From the NCBI GenBank assembly GCA_944472155.2, contig OX235272.1:18894354-18958353 (forward strand): a stretch of 64,000 nt of DNA, read 5' to 3'. The DNA is from Trichobilharzia szidati. Taxonomy: Eukaryota > Platyhelminthes > Trematoda > Strigeidida > Schistosomatidae. The notes under the pieces were generated by a model. It was not told the origin of the DNA and did not search any database. It saw nothing but the letters and a program-made list of their open reading frames with translations. This document shows, piece after piece, positions 11,270 through 22,784 of the stretch. The first letter of the stretch is position 1, and the number at the start of each line of letters is the position of its first letter. The translations under genes and the position numbers were made by a program.

Positions 11270-12290
11270 CTATTATAGTTTCCTTTAATTCCTAGAGGAA
11301 CATAGGGCTTCAGCCAAACGTCTCCATTGCGTTCGGTTTGCTGCTAGAGTTTTCACCTGGCTCCAAGTCTGCCCACACCCTTTCATCTCCTCTTCACATG
11401 ACCTCCTCCAAATCACCCACACTCGCACTGACGACCAACTCGCCGCTTCCCATTCAGTCGGGTTCCAGTAGAGCGATGGCTTGTCTAGTGATGTCACTTG
11501 ATGGTTTGTTTCCTCAAAGTATGGCCGATCCATCTCCATTTCATCCTGCCTATTTGTTTCACAGTCGGTTCCTGCTGAGTTGGTTCGCTCATTGCCAGAG
11601 ATCCCTCTCTGTTGCTGATCTTCTCTGGCCGGCCATCTGATCTTGAGTGGTATTAGGCGAAGACAACTGTTAATGAAGGTCTGTAGTTTGTTTGAGATGC
11701 TCTTTATGACGCACAGTGCAAGTCTCTGATCCATCCGTATAGTAGCACTGACTGACTTCACATTGGAGTTGAAAATCTGGATCTTATCTCTGTTTTGATG
11801 CTGAGTGCTGTTGACCTCCACACAGACTTGAGAGTAGTGAAAGTTTGTCTTGCTTTCCCGATCCTCGTTGCTTTGATATCCTCGTCTATTCCGTCTTCCT
11901 GTATTTGAAACGATGCTTCCCAGGAAGGTAGATGGGTAGGTAAAATAGGTTGTTTCTTTCAGGTTCCTCCCATTTTGGGTGGCTGATTGTTGTCTGTTGT
12001 TGTTGTTGCTGTTGGTGGTGTTAACCAGGAATCTTCATCATCTCTGTTTTCTCTATGTTCACCTGAAGTCCTACCTTTGATGCTTCTTCTGCCAACTTGT
12101 TGCTTTTCGCTTGCATATCTTCCAGTTTGTGAGAAATCAGACATATATCATTATCGGCGAAGTCTAGATCCTCCAAGTTTTGTGTGTGAGTCTATTTTAT
12201 GCCTGTTTCCTCATTGTCTGTTGTTTGTCGCATTATCCAGTCTACTGCAATCAGGAAAATCATTGGCGATAGTAGGCAGTCTTGTCCAAG
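11270..12290 (-). mobile_element. RTE-A copy with partial reverse transcriptase
   Basis: The minus strand starts in the reverse transcriptase at 'CLLSP'-type sequence near 12285, passes a degenerate FADD motif near 12150, a polyglutamine tract near 12000, and ends with the tail at 11270-11310. The 178-codon frame at 11821-11285 covers the C-terminus in one frame (IRMDQRLALCVIKSISNK, then the ERTNSAGTDCETNRQ block). Other parts are shifted. Confidence 0.82.
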
Positions 12291-13055
12291 AATATTACAC
12301 CACATCAAATGTAAGAAGAAATAATATTAAATCATGATTCTCCAAGAAATAACATGATAACTGGGAAATAAGTAAATTGGATGAAGTAATTGGAACATGA
12401 AAATGAAGGTAAGCGCGTTGGTATGTTAACACATTGGAAATATAACGCGCATTCAAGAAAGGCTGACTGGGAACCCACATGACACCGTCGTATACTACTG
12501 ATAGACAGATATGAGTAGTTGGGTACCACATCAGCACACCAACCAATAATGCTTGCTAATAAACCATACCGAAGTGGGTTAAACACACCGGAGGACCGTT
12601 TCGCTTGTTTGGACCGAGCTCATATCAGTGGTGTACCCACTTTCAGGCTGCTCACAAGGCCGAATTAGCTCAAGCCACTCGAACTCTGTTTCATTAATTG
12701 GGGGAGGTGGGTGGAAATACGTTAATTTGAATTCTCAATTTTCAAATTAATCTGCAATTTATATATGTTGAGGTAAAATTTCACCTCAGGTTCCTTAGAA
12801 AAGTGAAATTTTCGGATTCTCAGATAGTTAAATGGTCGTCTGGAGTTTAGGTCATTCCTGTCAGTAATTTAAATTGTGAATTGAATAATTTTGGCTTCCA
12901 AAGAAAACTGTAAATCGCAGATGGTGAATTTATTTGACTGGATTACTACCATACTACTAGCCGGAGTAATCAGTAGTATATGCTGAGCGTATAAAAGTAA
13001 AAGTGATAGTCTCAAAGCGTTATCGGAAATTATAAACAAAATTACCACTAGGAAT
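12291..13055. other. Unassigned sequence
   Basis: Contains 'gggggaggtgggtgg' near 12700 and AT-rich flanks. No coding or element signature was recognised. Confidence 0.4.
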
Positions 13056-13059
13056 ATTA

Positions 13060-13560
13060 TATTATTATTATTATTGTTCCCTTGGGTTCCGAGTGGGACA
13101 CTGGGCTTCAACAGCATGTCACTACTTCTTCCTATCCTCTGTGGTCCTCTTCAGCTGTTCCGATAATTGCCCAAAGTCTCTAGTTTCGTCTTCACACGAC
13201 CTCTTCCATGTCACCCTCGGACCACTACCCAACTCGTCGCTTTCAATTCGGGTTTTGCTTGAGTGACGGTTGTTGCGCGCAATTTCATACAGCTGTCTCC
13301 TTCGCGTGTATCCTATCCATCTTCATTTTTTCTCCGGAATATTTGTGAGCAATAGGTTTTTGGTTGATTTGTCCCCAGAGTTTACTGGTGCTAATTCTTC
13401 TTTCTGGACATCTAGTCTTTAGTATGGAGCCAGTAGAGGCATCTGTTGATAAAAGTCTTCTGTAGCCGGTTGGAAATAGTTTTTTTGTAACGTGTGAAAT
13501 TACTAACCTATATAGAAGTACCGACTTAACACTGTTGTTGAACTAACACTAGGAAGGAAG
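13060..13560 (-). mobile_element. RTE 3' end (divergent subfamily)
   Basis: The (TAA)n tail at 13060-13078 plus 'gttcccttgggttccgagtggg' marks the RTE 3' terminus on the minus strand. The coding part upstream is badly decayed. Confidence 0.65.
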
Positions 13561-13564
13561 TGAG

Positions 13565-13784
13565 TAATAATTAATATTGATGCCCTTTGGGTTTCAAGCG
13601 GAACATAAGAATTCAACAGAACATCTCTATTTTATTCTGTTATCGGGAGTCTCATTTACCGGGCTCTACAAGTAACCAAAAACTCTCATCTCCTCCCCGC
13701 ATGATCTCCTCGATGGCATCCTCAGAATCACGGCCAACACGTCATTATACATTAGAGTTCCAACTGAGCGATAGCCTGGTGCTC
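13565..13784 (-). mobile_element. RTE copy, 3' piece (split by CR1-like element)
   Basis: The tail 'cctttgggtttcaagcggaac' and following block match RTE 3' ends. The copy stops at 'gcctggtg' and resumes at 14911 ('tggtgtcattc'). Confidence 0.65.
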
Positions 13785-14908
13785 AATAATAATAATAATA
13801 ATTTTTGCTTTATTCCAAAAACAGTATTAATGATCCAGCAAGGAATTTTCAGCATTCAGTACAATATTGCATCTAATTTACTCAAAAAGACAACAAAAAA
13901 TAAATAATCATTACATAATAATGATAACAAAAACGTTGTTATAACAGTTATGTAGCAAATTACAGTACGCGATAAGGAGAAAAATATGCATAAAGTATAA
14001 AATTATAGTAGTAATAGTAATAACAACTAAAATAAAAATAGCAAAGTTACAATTAAACGATAGAAAGGGTGACACCATAAAATAACAGAAAGATGAACGA
14101 TAAAAGGGTTGATTCACTTTGCTAATTACATAGTAACTTATATGTTTCACGTCTAACAGAGTCTTCATCACATAAAATACGGGCTAAATACGGTGTTGTA
14201 GAATTTTTGTACTTAGTGGTTCGAGCATATAACTTCTCGTTCTACCTGATGAGATACAAGTGGATAGTTGTGAATAAAGGGGGTGCAGAGGGTCTGACAG
14301 TACGGCTTTTGCCCATTTTGTACAGGAATTTATGTGTCTCTCGACTATAGTATTGGCGAGCTCACGCAGTGGCATACCACAAGCCCTACTCACAGCATTT
14401 AATACCCTTCGTAATATGACATAGTCTTTTTTGAGAAGCCCAGGAAAGATTAATGGAGAGCAATAGAGTACAATAGGTAAAATACAGGAGTTTAAAAATT
14501 GCAGAACTAAAGGTTGGTTGATACCTGATTGTCCTAACTTTTTAATGTAGAAGGTAAGACGAAACATTTTCTTAGAGATTGATAAGATGTGGGATGACCA
14601 TGAAAGGTCAGAGGAAAGAACTAATCCAAGGTATTTAATGCTTGACTTGGTTTCAATTTCAGTGCCATCTATGCTACAGGCATCATGGGAACTAGCTAGT
14701 TCATGTATGTCACGTTGATGCTTGAAAGTAAAGTAGTTAACTGCCTGACATTTGGAATGATTTAACATAAGACCATTTGACTTAGACCACTTGCTGATGT
14801 CCAACAGAAAGCTATTAAGTTTGGAGCAGTCAGACTCGGAAGTGATAGGCAGCGATACAGTCAGATCATCAGCATATTTGACAAAGTCAGTTTCGTTTAA
14901 ATGTGGCA
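13785..14908 (-). mobile_element. CR1-like non-LTR retrotransposon, 5' truncated
   Basis: The minus strand runs from the reverse transcriptase palm (KYADDLTVSLPI-like at 14880) through the thumb to a 3' end of 'ggaataaagcaaaaatt(att)n'. The 206-codon frame carries LMLNHSKCQAV, IKYLGLVLSSDLSWSSH and LYCSPLIFPGLLKKDY. It sits inside an RTE copy, with TGGTG on both sides. Confidence 0.85.
14184..14804 (-). pseudogene. CR1-like reverse transcriptase C-terminal part
   Basis: The 206-residue open frame corresponds to the fingers/thumb end of a CR1-group reverse transcriptase. It has NHSKCQ, the IKYLGL strand, and the C-terminal RRVLNAVSRACGMPL-type helix region found in all CR1-like copies here. 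The catalytic YADD lies just upstream in another frame. Not expected to be functional alone. Confidence 0.75.
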
Positions 14909-15215
14909 GGTGGTGTCATTCAACAGTCTCCTCACAGTGTGTCCAATCCATCTCCATTTCTTTCTGCATATTTGTTAAGTTACAGTTTCTTAGTTGGTTC
15001 GTCCCCAGAGTCCCTTGTTGCTTATCCTTTCAAATTGGCCAACCATCTGATATTCAGTATCAAGTCAGCAAAAGCAGTTATTGATGAAATTCTGTATTAG
15101 CCTGCTGCTAATGCTTTCCTTGACGAGCATATCAAGTCTTTGAACAACACAGAATCCCTGACTGACTGATTTGACATTTATGTCGAAAATTCGAATCTCC
15201 TTCCTTATGACAATA
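14909..15215 (-). mobile_element. RTE copy, 5' piece (split by CR1-like element)
   Basis: Continues the RTE interrupted at 13784: 'gtgtgtccaatccatctcc' and the following blocks occur in the same order in the intact RTE-A and RTE-B copies. Confidence 0.65.
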
Positions 15216-15221
15216 ATAAAA

Positions 15222-16190
15222 TTATTATTATTGTTTGCTTTAATTCCTACAGGAACATAGGGCTTCAGCCGTGCGTCTCCATTGCGTTCGGTTCTCTGCT
15301 AGAGTCTTCACCTGGCTCCAATTCCGCCTACACACTTTCATCTCCTCTTCACATGACCTCCTCCAAGTCACCCACACTCGCACTGACGACAAACTCGCCG
15401 CTTCCCATTCAGTCGGGTTCCACTCGAGCAGTGGCTTGTCTAGTGATGTCACTTGATGGTTTGTTTCCTCAGAGTATGGTCACCAATCCACCTCCACTTC
15501 TTCCTACATATTTCTTTCACAATAGGTTTCTGCTGAGTTGGTTCGCTCACAGAGATCTCTGTTGCTGATCTTTTCTGACCAGCCATCTGATCTCGGCTAG
15601 CATTGAGCGAAGATAACTGTTAATGAAGGTCTGTAGTTTGTTTGAGATGCTCTTTATGACGCACAGTGCAAGTCTCTGATCCATCCGTATAGTGAGTAGC
15701 ACTGACTGACTTCACATTGGAGTTGAAAATCCGGATCTTATCTTCGTTTTGATTCTGAGTGCTGTTGACCTCTACACAGACTTGAGAGCAGTGAAAGCTT
15801 GTCTTGCTTTCCCGATTCTCGCTGCTTTGATATCCTCGTCAGTTCCATCTGCCTGTAGTTGAGACGATGCTTCCCAGGAAGGTAGGTGGGTAGGTGAAGG
15901 AGGTTGTTTCTTTCAGGTTCCTTCCATTTATGCTGATTGTTGTCTGTTAATTTTGCTGCTGTTGCTGTTGCCCAGGAATCTTCATCACCTCTGTTTTCTC
16001 AATGCTCACCTGAAGGAATTCCTATCTTCGGCGCTTCTTCTTCCAACTTGTTGCTTTTCACTTGCATACCTTCCAGTTTGTGGGAAATCAGACATATATC
16101 TTTGGCGAAGTCCAGATACTTCAAGTTTTTTGTGTGAGTCCATTTTATGCCTGTTTCCTCATTGTACGCTGTTTGTCGCAATAATAACAA
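15222..16190 (-). mobile_element. RTE-A copy
   Basis: The minus strand has the RTE-A tail at 15222-15260, the SVRVWVTWRRSCEEEMK region, the RIFNSNVKS string near 15740, and starts near 16190 in the NEETGIKWTHTKNL block just before the catalytic motif, which reads FAKDI instead of FADDI. Multiple stops. Directly abuts the preceding RTE piece. Confidence 0.8.
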
Positions 16191-16194
16191 TAGT

Positions 16195-16740
16195 TTGATG
16201 TATTTACTTTGTATCAGAATTCAAGAAATACATTCACTCAGAAGTAAGGTGAATCAAGGTGAATTATTTCAACTTAAGGACAAGTAACACCCTGCTTCTT
16301 ATTTCTATATTTCTACAAATGAGGAAAAAAAGTGTGAAAATAGAGACTTTTCTTTCCATTACAGATACAAGTGATGGTATATACATGCATACTTGTTAGA
16401 AGTAAATATATGCAAACAACAAAACGCCATGTAGAGAGTGAGACAACTGGTCAATGTATGCGCCAACTACATGTATATAAGATGAAATCTAACAAAAAAC
16501 ACAAGTTGATACACGCTTTCCTTGTTTTAATAAGTACCTCAACTCAACTACTGATATACAGATTCTCCTACTGAAATTCTATTTTTTTCTCAATTACAAA
16601 TGATGTATACATCACATTCTTGATACCTAGATTGAAAGTACTTTAGTTAGCTAGTGAGAGATTGAAAAAAAAAGAAAGACTGAGGAGGATTTCTATTGAA
16701 TCACGTGATGTATTCAAGAAAAGTACATCTTATTTATTTG
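16195..16740. other. Unassigned sequence
   Basis: AT-rich; a 67-codon chance ORF at 16371; no element recognised. Confidence 0.4.
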
Positions 16741-16744
16741 TTTG

Positions 16745-18200
16745 AGTCTCATCATTAGATAAAGGTGCCAAATACGTCCACTGCACGTTTCTCGACTTCA
16801 CTTCTGCTTTCGACTCTGTACCTAGATGCCTCTTGCTAAATAAGCTCTCTATGACAAAAACGGTGTCCTAGGTCACTAACTGGTTGCATTCCTACTTCTC
16901 TAACAGTATGCAGTACACTGTATACAAAGGTAAATCATCCTCTGCTGTACTCACTGAAGCCGGAGTCCCCCAAGGTGCTGTACTCTCCCCACTTCTCTTT
17001 TCTTTCTTTCTACATCACTTACCATCTTCAAATGACATTAATTTTGTCAAATATGCTGACGACCTGACGACTGTATCTTTGCATGTCAAATGTCAAAGTG
17101 ACAGCTCTAAACTTAATGGCTTTCTGTCAGAAATCAGCCAGTGGTTCAAGAAAAACGGTCTTACCTTAAACCCCTCCAAATGCCAAACAGTCAATTTCAC
17201 CTTAGGGCATAAATCCGACCTAAACAAACTGGTTAGCACTCACGAGGTGTGCAACATAGATGGCACTGAAATAGAAACCAAGTCGGAAATTAAATACTTA
17301 GGCTTCATTCTATCTGCTGATCTCTCCTGCTCGTCTCATTTCTTGGCGATTTTCTAAGAAAATATTCCGTCTTACCTTCTACATCAAGAAGTTAAGACGA
17401 ATGTCTGGTATAACCCAACCCTTACTCCTACAATTCGTTAATTCTCGCATTCTGACTATTATTCTCTATTGTTCCCCCTTAGTTTTTCCCGGGCTACTGA
17501 AGAAAGACTATAACATCATATTACGCAGGATGTTAAAGGTTGTCAGCAGGGTAAGCGACGTGCCACTCAACCAGCTTGTTAATATTCTGGTTGACAGGCA
17601 CATGGACTCATGTGAAAAATGGGCCAAATCCATTTTATCTAACTCACACCACCCTCTTCACTCACAACTCTCCCCTCGCATCTCATCAGACGAAACCAGA
17701 AGCCTATATAGAAAACTATATGCTCGCACCAGCAAGTACAAAAACTCAACCATACCCTACTTGGCTCGTGTTCTGTGTGATAAAGAAAGCATTAGGCGTG
17801 ACACTTATAACTCATTAAATAGTCAGTAGAACAACTGGACCTCGTCTTTCCAACTCATATCATTTATAGGCACAACATTTTCTTTCTTTCTTTTCCTTTT
17901 CTCTCTCTCTTTTCTCTTTTTTTCCGTTATGTGCTGCTTTGTTTCTTTCTTCCGCTTACGCCAGTAAATATGATAGCATCTACTTTTCTAACACCTTCAA
18001 ACACTGTTCAGCTTTGGCTTTGCTACCGACATGCCAATATGTTGTTGTCATAATGAAATGAGATTTCCTTAATCTATGTAGAATTCTATTTATTGGTAAT
18101 GTACTAACTGGATGCAATACTGTAGTAAAAATGCTGAGAATTCCATTCTGTATCACAAGTACTGTTTTGGAATAAAGCAAATTATTATTATTATATCAAT
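16745..18200 (+). mobile_element. CR1-like non-LTR retrotransposon
   Basis: Begins in the reverse transcriptase at DKGAKYVHCTFLDFTSAFDS and continues with GVPQGAVLSPLLFSFF, the catalytic KYADDLT, and NPSKCQT. It runs to a 3' untranslated region ending 'tggaataaagcaaattattatt'. 5' truncated; one early stop and at least one frameshift near 17357. Confidence 0.88.
16884..17829 (+). pseudogene. CR1-like reverse transcriptase, frameshifted
   Basis: Two consecutive frames (16884-17357 and 17401-17829) together give the palm with GVPQGAVLSP and YADD, the NPSKCQ strand, IKYLGFILSADLSCSSH, then FPGLLKKDY and SRVSDVPLNQLV. The shift lies around 17350-17400. The catalytic residues are intact, so the copy may be fairly young. 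Confidence 0.8.
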
Positions 18201-18439
18201 AACCTTTTTAGTAATAATGGTAATTACTATGCAATAATAATAATGATACTCTAACTAGTGTCAGCTCGTGATTGAAATCTATAGTCAGTCCAATCACTGC
18301 AACACTAACACTTGAAAGTGAGTCTGATAGTTAATGGCCACTGGCTATCTCTATACACACAGAGCTACTTTCATTTCTAGAGAGATGACTTAACCAGAGA
18401 GGTCCACAAAGTCAGGAAAGATGACAGTTACTCGTCTGT
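18201..18439. other. Unassigned sequence
   Basis: Short AT-rich stretch, no recognised feature. Confidence 0.4.
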
Positions 18440-18545
18440 GACATTGGGGAGTGGTTGTACTATATATATCGCGAATTGGCGGAAGCTGGAATTCACAGCC
18501 CATTGGACTGCGTCCCAGTGACTGAATAGTCTACGAGCTCATCTT
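18440..18545 (+). repeat. SINE-1 5' fragment
   Basis: 'gcgaattggcggaagctggaattcacag' through 'gtctacgagctca' matches the leader and A-box region of the hammerhead SINE. It stops before the B box. Confidence 0.6.
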
Positions 18546-18869
18546 ATGGTGAGAGCTGTCTACTAGCCAAATTGGTAGACAGTAATTTACGTCAATATTT
18601 ACGTTCCCAAGATTTGTCTTGAGAAAATGTGAACAAAGATTGATTCAAAACCGACCACAGCAGACTTTGCGTAGTCGGATGCGGTTAACATATAGAGGAT
18701 TTGACATTCAAGAAACAGTCACAAATAGATGAAAGATTATGTTTACGTGAGAAACAACCAATCGGAAGACTGTGTTTGTTTGTTTAAATATCCATAGTAA
18801 TGCACATGAAAATATATAAATATGCATTGGTATCCTTAATAAAGGATCTGTTGCCTGACTCATGCCTTC

Positions 18870-19130
18870 TGTCGTTACAGTACTATGTATATTGCGAATC
18901 GGCGGAAGCTGGAATTCACAGGCCATTGAACTGCATCGCAGAGACTGAATAGTCTACGAGCTTATCTTATAACTGGGAGATCCTGGATTTGAACTCCGGC
19001 AGGTGCGTACCGATGAAGAGTCCAAAGTATGAAACAGTTGAACAGTACTTCCAGGTTTACCAGTGGTTCTATTAATTGATGTTAGCTTGTGATCAAACTG
19101 GAAACCAATCAAAAATCCCTGCAAACCAAA
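18870..19130 (+). repeat. SINE-1 copy, diverged
   Basis: The same leader is followed by a decayed B box (ggatttgaactcc), 'accgatgaagagtcc', a shortened stem II and 'gaaacagttgaacag', then the 'ccctgcaaaccaaaacttg' tail. The hammerhead core has lost its pairing and is probably inactive. Confidence 0.7.
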
Positions 19131-19244
19131 ACTTGATGAGTTATAATAAATTTGGGTAAATTAGCAGTTCAATCATTTCCACATATACGGAAAATAGAAT
19201 AGTTTGAAAATCCCCACCAATCATGAGCAATAATATATATATAT

Positions 19245-20262
19245 ATATAGTATGTGGTGCTTATTATCACCAATGATATTCCTAATTGTGGTGGACTGGA
19301 TTATGCGTCGTCAGACAGTGGGAAATGAGAACACAGGGATATCCTCGACCGACGTGAAGAACCTAGAAGACCTGGATTTCGCGCGTGGATGATTTATGTT
19401 TGATGTCACACAAAATCGAAGACTTACAAGCGAAAACCGACAAACTGGTCGAAGAAGCAGCCAGAGAAGACAGGACTGACTCCAGGTGAACATAGACAAG
19501 ACAGAGGTTATGAGAATAACCAACCAACAACAACAACAACAGCTGCAACATCCAGCGTCAATCATCATCAACGGAAGGGATTTGAAAGAGGTTACTTCAT
19601 TCATTCACTTATCTAAGGAGCATTGTCTCAACTACAGGCAGGTGGAACGGACGAGGATGTCAAATCGAGCGAGAATCGGGAAGGCGAGAAACACATTCAT
19701 CAACCTGAGACTAATCTGCAAATCTTCGTCACTCAACTCAACATCAACAACAAAATTCGGATTTTCAATACAAACGTCAAGTCAGTCAGTTCTTCTATAC
19801 GGATGGATCAGAAACTTGGCCAGTGTGTCACAAAGAATATTTCCAACAGCCTGTTGCAGACCTTCATCAACAACTAACTGTCTTCGCTGGCTGGCTCTAT
19901 CCTGAAGATCAAATGGCCGGAAAGAACAGGAATCAACAAGAAACTATGGGAAGAAACAAAACAAACAAGAAGCAATCGCTCAACAAATATGCAGGAGAAA
20001 GTGGAGATGGATTGGACACTCACTGAGGAGGCCGCTAGTTGATATCGCGCGTCAGGCCATAGGTCGAGTGGAATCCGAAAGGGAAGTGGCGAGTGGGACG
20101 TCAATGCAAGGGTGACATGGAGGAGATGGTGTGAAGAGGAGTTGAAACAGTATGGACTAACATGGATGCAGGTGAAGCGTACATCAGAAGATAGAAGCAA
20201 GTGGAGACGTGTGGTTGAAGTCCTATGTTCCACTAGGAACCCAAGGGAACAATAATAATAAT
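19245..20262 (+). mobile_element. RTE-B copy
   Basis: Starts in the reverse transcriptase (MIFLIVVDWIMR, GNENTGIS), then a broken catalytic motif (a 4-base insertion between 'ttcgc' and 'gatgat' at about 19378). A polyglutamine tract lies near 19510, the 'NTNVKSVSSSIRMD' region near 19770, and the tail 'ctatgttccactaggaacccaaggg(taa)n' ends near 20262. Several frameshifts. Confidence 0.85.
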
Positions 20263-20264
20263 AA

Positions 20265-21092
20265 TGGTATGTGAAACTACCAAAGAAGGCGGACTCAAGT
20301 CTTCGCAAAACTCCGCCCAGAATAAGCTGGATTCAGGAAAGGTGGATCATGTTTGGATCAAACTGCAGCTCTACACTTCATCATCGAAAGCAGAATAGAA
20401 TGGCAGTCAAATCTCACTCTACCTCAGCTTCATCGACAGCGTTGACAATGAAGTGATTTGGAAAGTGCTTCAGCACGCACGTAGTGCCCCAAACTTTCAT
20501 CAACCTAATTCGATAGCTGTATGGCAATGCTACATGTGAAGTGATTCTCGACGGAAAACTCAGAGAAGGCTTCGAAATAAGTACAGGAGTAAGACAAGGC
20601 CACCTGTTATCGTCATAGATGATATTCCTGATTGTGGCGGACTACATCATGCGCTAGACTATGTACAGCGGAAAGAAGGGAATATGTTGGACCAATAATA
20701 AAACTCTAGAAGATCTGGATTTCGCGTATGGATGATTTATGTTTAATGTCACACAAACTCGAAAACCTGCAGATGTAAACCAAAAAGTTGGCGGAAGAGG
20801 TTGGCAGCGAAGACAGGACTTCTTAAAATGCGCAAAGTTGAAGACGGAGGCGATGAAGATACCTAGCCAACAACAAAAAGCGCAAATCACTATCTGCGGC
20901 AGCATCGCCAGGACATAGCTCAAGTGGAAGGTGAATAGGAAACAACGAGTTGGGAGTAGGTAAAAGAGTGACATGGTTATCATCCCGTCAGGAGGGAATG
21001 AGAGCTTATGGACTATCATGTAGCTAGGTAAAGATCAGTGTAAAAAAGAGGATGAAATGGAGACGTTCTGTTAAAATCCTATTTTAACTCGG
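20265..21092 (+). mobile_element. RTE-like copy, older subfamily
   Basis: Begins in the reverse transcriptase ('agctggattcaggaaaggtggatca', encoding an AGFRKG-like start, and a GVRQGHLLSS motif), passes the catalytic area ('gatttcgcgtatggatgat', again with extra bases) and ends near 21092 at a (TA)n run. Strongly decayed in its last third. Confidence 0.75.
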
Positions 21093-21093
21093 A

Positions 21094-21131
<38 letters not shown>
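21093..21131. repeat. (TA)n microsatellite
   Basis: About 18 perfect TA units at the junction between an RTE tail and a family-D fragment. Confidence 0.95.
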
Positions 21132-21134
<3 letters not shown>

Positions 21135-21136
<2 letters not shown>

Positions 21137-21930
21137 ATTCATGAATATTCATTTTGAACAAAACACTCTGAAGGAGATGTCTGAGGATCAATTTAGAATC
21201 ATATTTATGCCTATCATCATAGGCGTGACATCCGGCTATCAACCAAGGGACGTGTGTACTGCTCAGCAGTTCGCTCCGTCCTTCTCTATGGCTCTGAAAT
21301 ATGGCCAATACGAGTTGAAGACATGTGAAGGTTGTCTGTTTTTGAACAAAGATGTTTACGATCTCTTTCTCACGTTAGGTGGCATAATAAGGTAAGTAAT
21401 GTTGACGTTAGGCGTAGTGTTGGGCAAAGAGGGAAAATCAATCGAAGAGGCTATAAAGTTACATAGATTGAGATGGCTAGGTCATGTGCTGCGCATGCCT
21501 AACCATCGCCTCCCCCACCCAGACGGGTATTACTAGCTGATATAGGTGCAGGTTGGAAAAGAGTAAGCGGTGGCCAAACAAAAACATGGCATCAATCAAT
21601 CCATGAAATCCTTGATAGTTAAACTGAGTCAAGTCAGGTAGGGAGATGCAGACTTCCGGGTTGGTTGGGGCCCTCAGGACTCTAAGAATCAATGGCTGGA
21701 GACAATAGGTGACATGGCTCAAAATCGTTGTCAATGGCTTACGCAGATGTATTCAGTCTCTGTAATCTTTCATATTCCTTTCTACCATTCCTCATTCTGT
21801 TTCACTCTTATACTTGTCAAAACTCTATTGATTCTCTTCACTCATTTTCTTGTCTACGTTTGTGTGCTCTTTGGAACGTGGCAACTCGAACTGCTGCACT
21901 TCGGTGCCAAGTTCTATATTGAATCAAGCC
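21135..21930 (+). mobile_element. Non-LTR retrotransposon, third family (D), 3' part
   Basis: Translation in shifting frames gives SVLLYGSEIWPI, LHRLRWLGHVLRMPNHRLP, a KTWHQS block and the end 'tggcaactcgaactgctgcac...gccaagttcta'. The same order occurs at 47.3-48.2 kb. The region is the C-terminal extension typical of schistosome endonuclease/reverse transcriptases of this kind. No intact frame. Confidence 0.75.
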
Positions 21931-21939
21931 AGCCAGCCA

Positions 21940-22292
21940 TCTCACCTAGTATGCCATTGGTCAAAACGTTACCACTCAGTTTCACAAATGACCACTTGTT
22001 AGACGATCATGGAAACACTGACTGGTCACTAGAGTATTCACAGGTTGTTCTTTTGTTCTCTCTTTGTTAATCAAACTAGTTAGCGTTTGTAAGCATATTT
22101 TACAAACGGAAGCATACTACAGTCGATTAACTAAGCTCTGCAGCAGCATGTAAACTTTGGTCAGTCTGGTTGCCAATAGCAACAATAATAATCAGTTTTG
22201 CTTAAGCCTATTATATATTATATCGAAATATTTTTTCAGTAGAAAGATTGTTAACGAATAGCATGTGAACGAGTTAAAAGTGTAACAGAATT

Positions 22293-22335
<43 letters not shown>

Positions 22336-22784
22336 CTTTCTACAATTGTTCAATGTCCAGCGGTCAATGTTCACGTAATACGAAACAAACTAGACAAAAC
22401 TAAAACAAAAACAAAACAGTTGTAATCACAACGAAAGGATAAAAATCATAGACAAATTCTAAAATTTGTTACAATCATTGTCTATATAAACAAATCAATA
22501 ATTCTCAATTTATGAATTGTAGAAAAGTTAGTTAAATTAGAGAAAGCATTCAAAGCGACTTTGTAAATATAAGTGTTGATTGGAAATTAGCCCTGGCGAT
22601 GTATGTAAATAGCATAAAGCTATGAATTGTGAGCAAAAATACCAATCTGTACAATCTGTTTCTTTACCTTGGTCTTAATTCTTTTGTCTTGTGATTAGAT
22701 AAAACATCTTCGCTATTATTCGTTTTTATTCCATGTTGTTTCCTGTTCCAAATTTATTTTATTACTTTCTAACATTTATTATTT
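21940..22784. other. Unassigned sequence
   Basis: AT-rich with a (TA)n run at 22296-22334. No element recognised. Confidence 0.4.
22296..22334. repeat. (TA)n microsatellite
   Basis: A perfect alternating TA run. Confidence 0.95.

Larger units (their letters stand above)
9940..11280 (+). mobile_element. Penelope-like element (PLE-1) split by a SINE pair
   Basis: One frame from about 10060 reads SEYIGCTMCPFVKRTREH, then VKREHKYIQNSVTEHLLQSGH, the second half of a GIY-YIG nuclease, with stops. The 3' untranslated part resumes at 11011 ('cttatccaaacttcc') and ends near 11280. It parallels 43360-43790 ('gtacagcctagttgatg', 'gcaaccgtctt'). The 0.6 kb between is an inserted inverted SINE pair flanked by 'aattaattttct'. 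Confidence 0.8.

Noticed and set aside
13921..14171. Small hydrophobic ORF (86 codons) as a host membrane protein
   Set aside because: It lies in the AT-rich 3' untranslated region of a CR1-like element; the hydrophobicity reflects T-rich codons.
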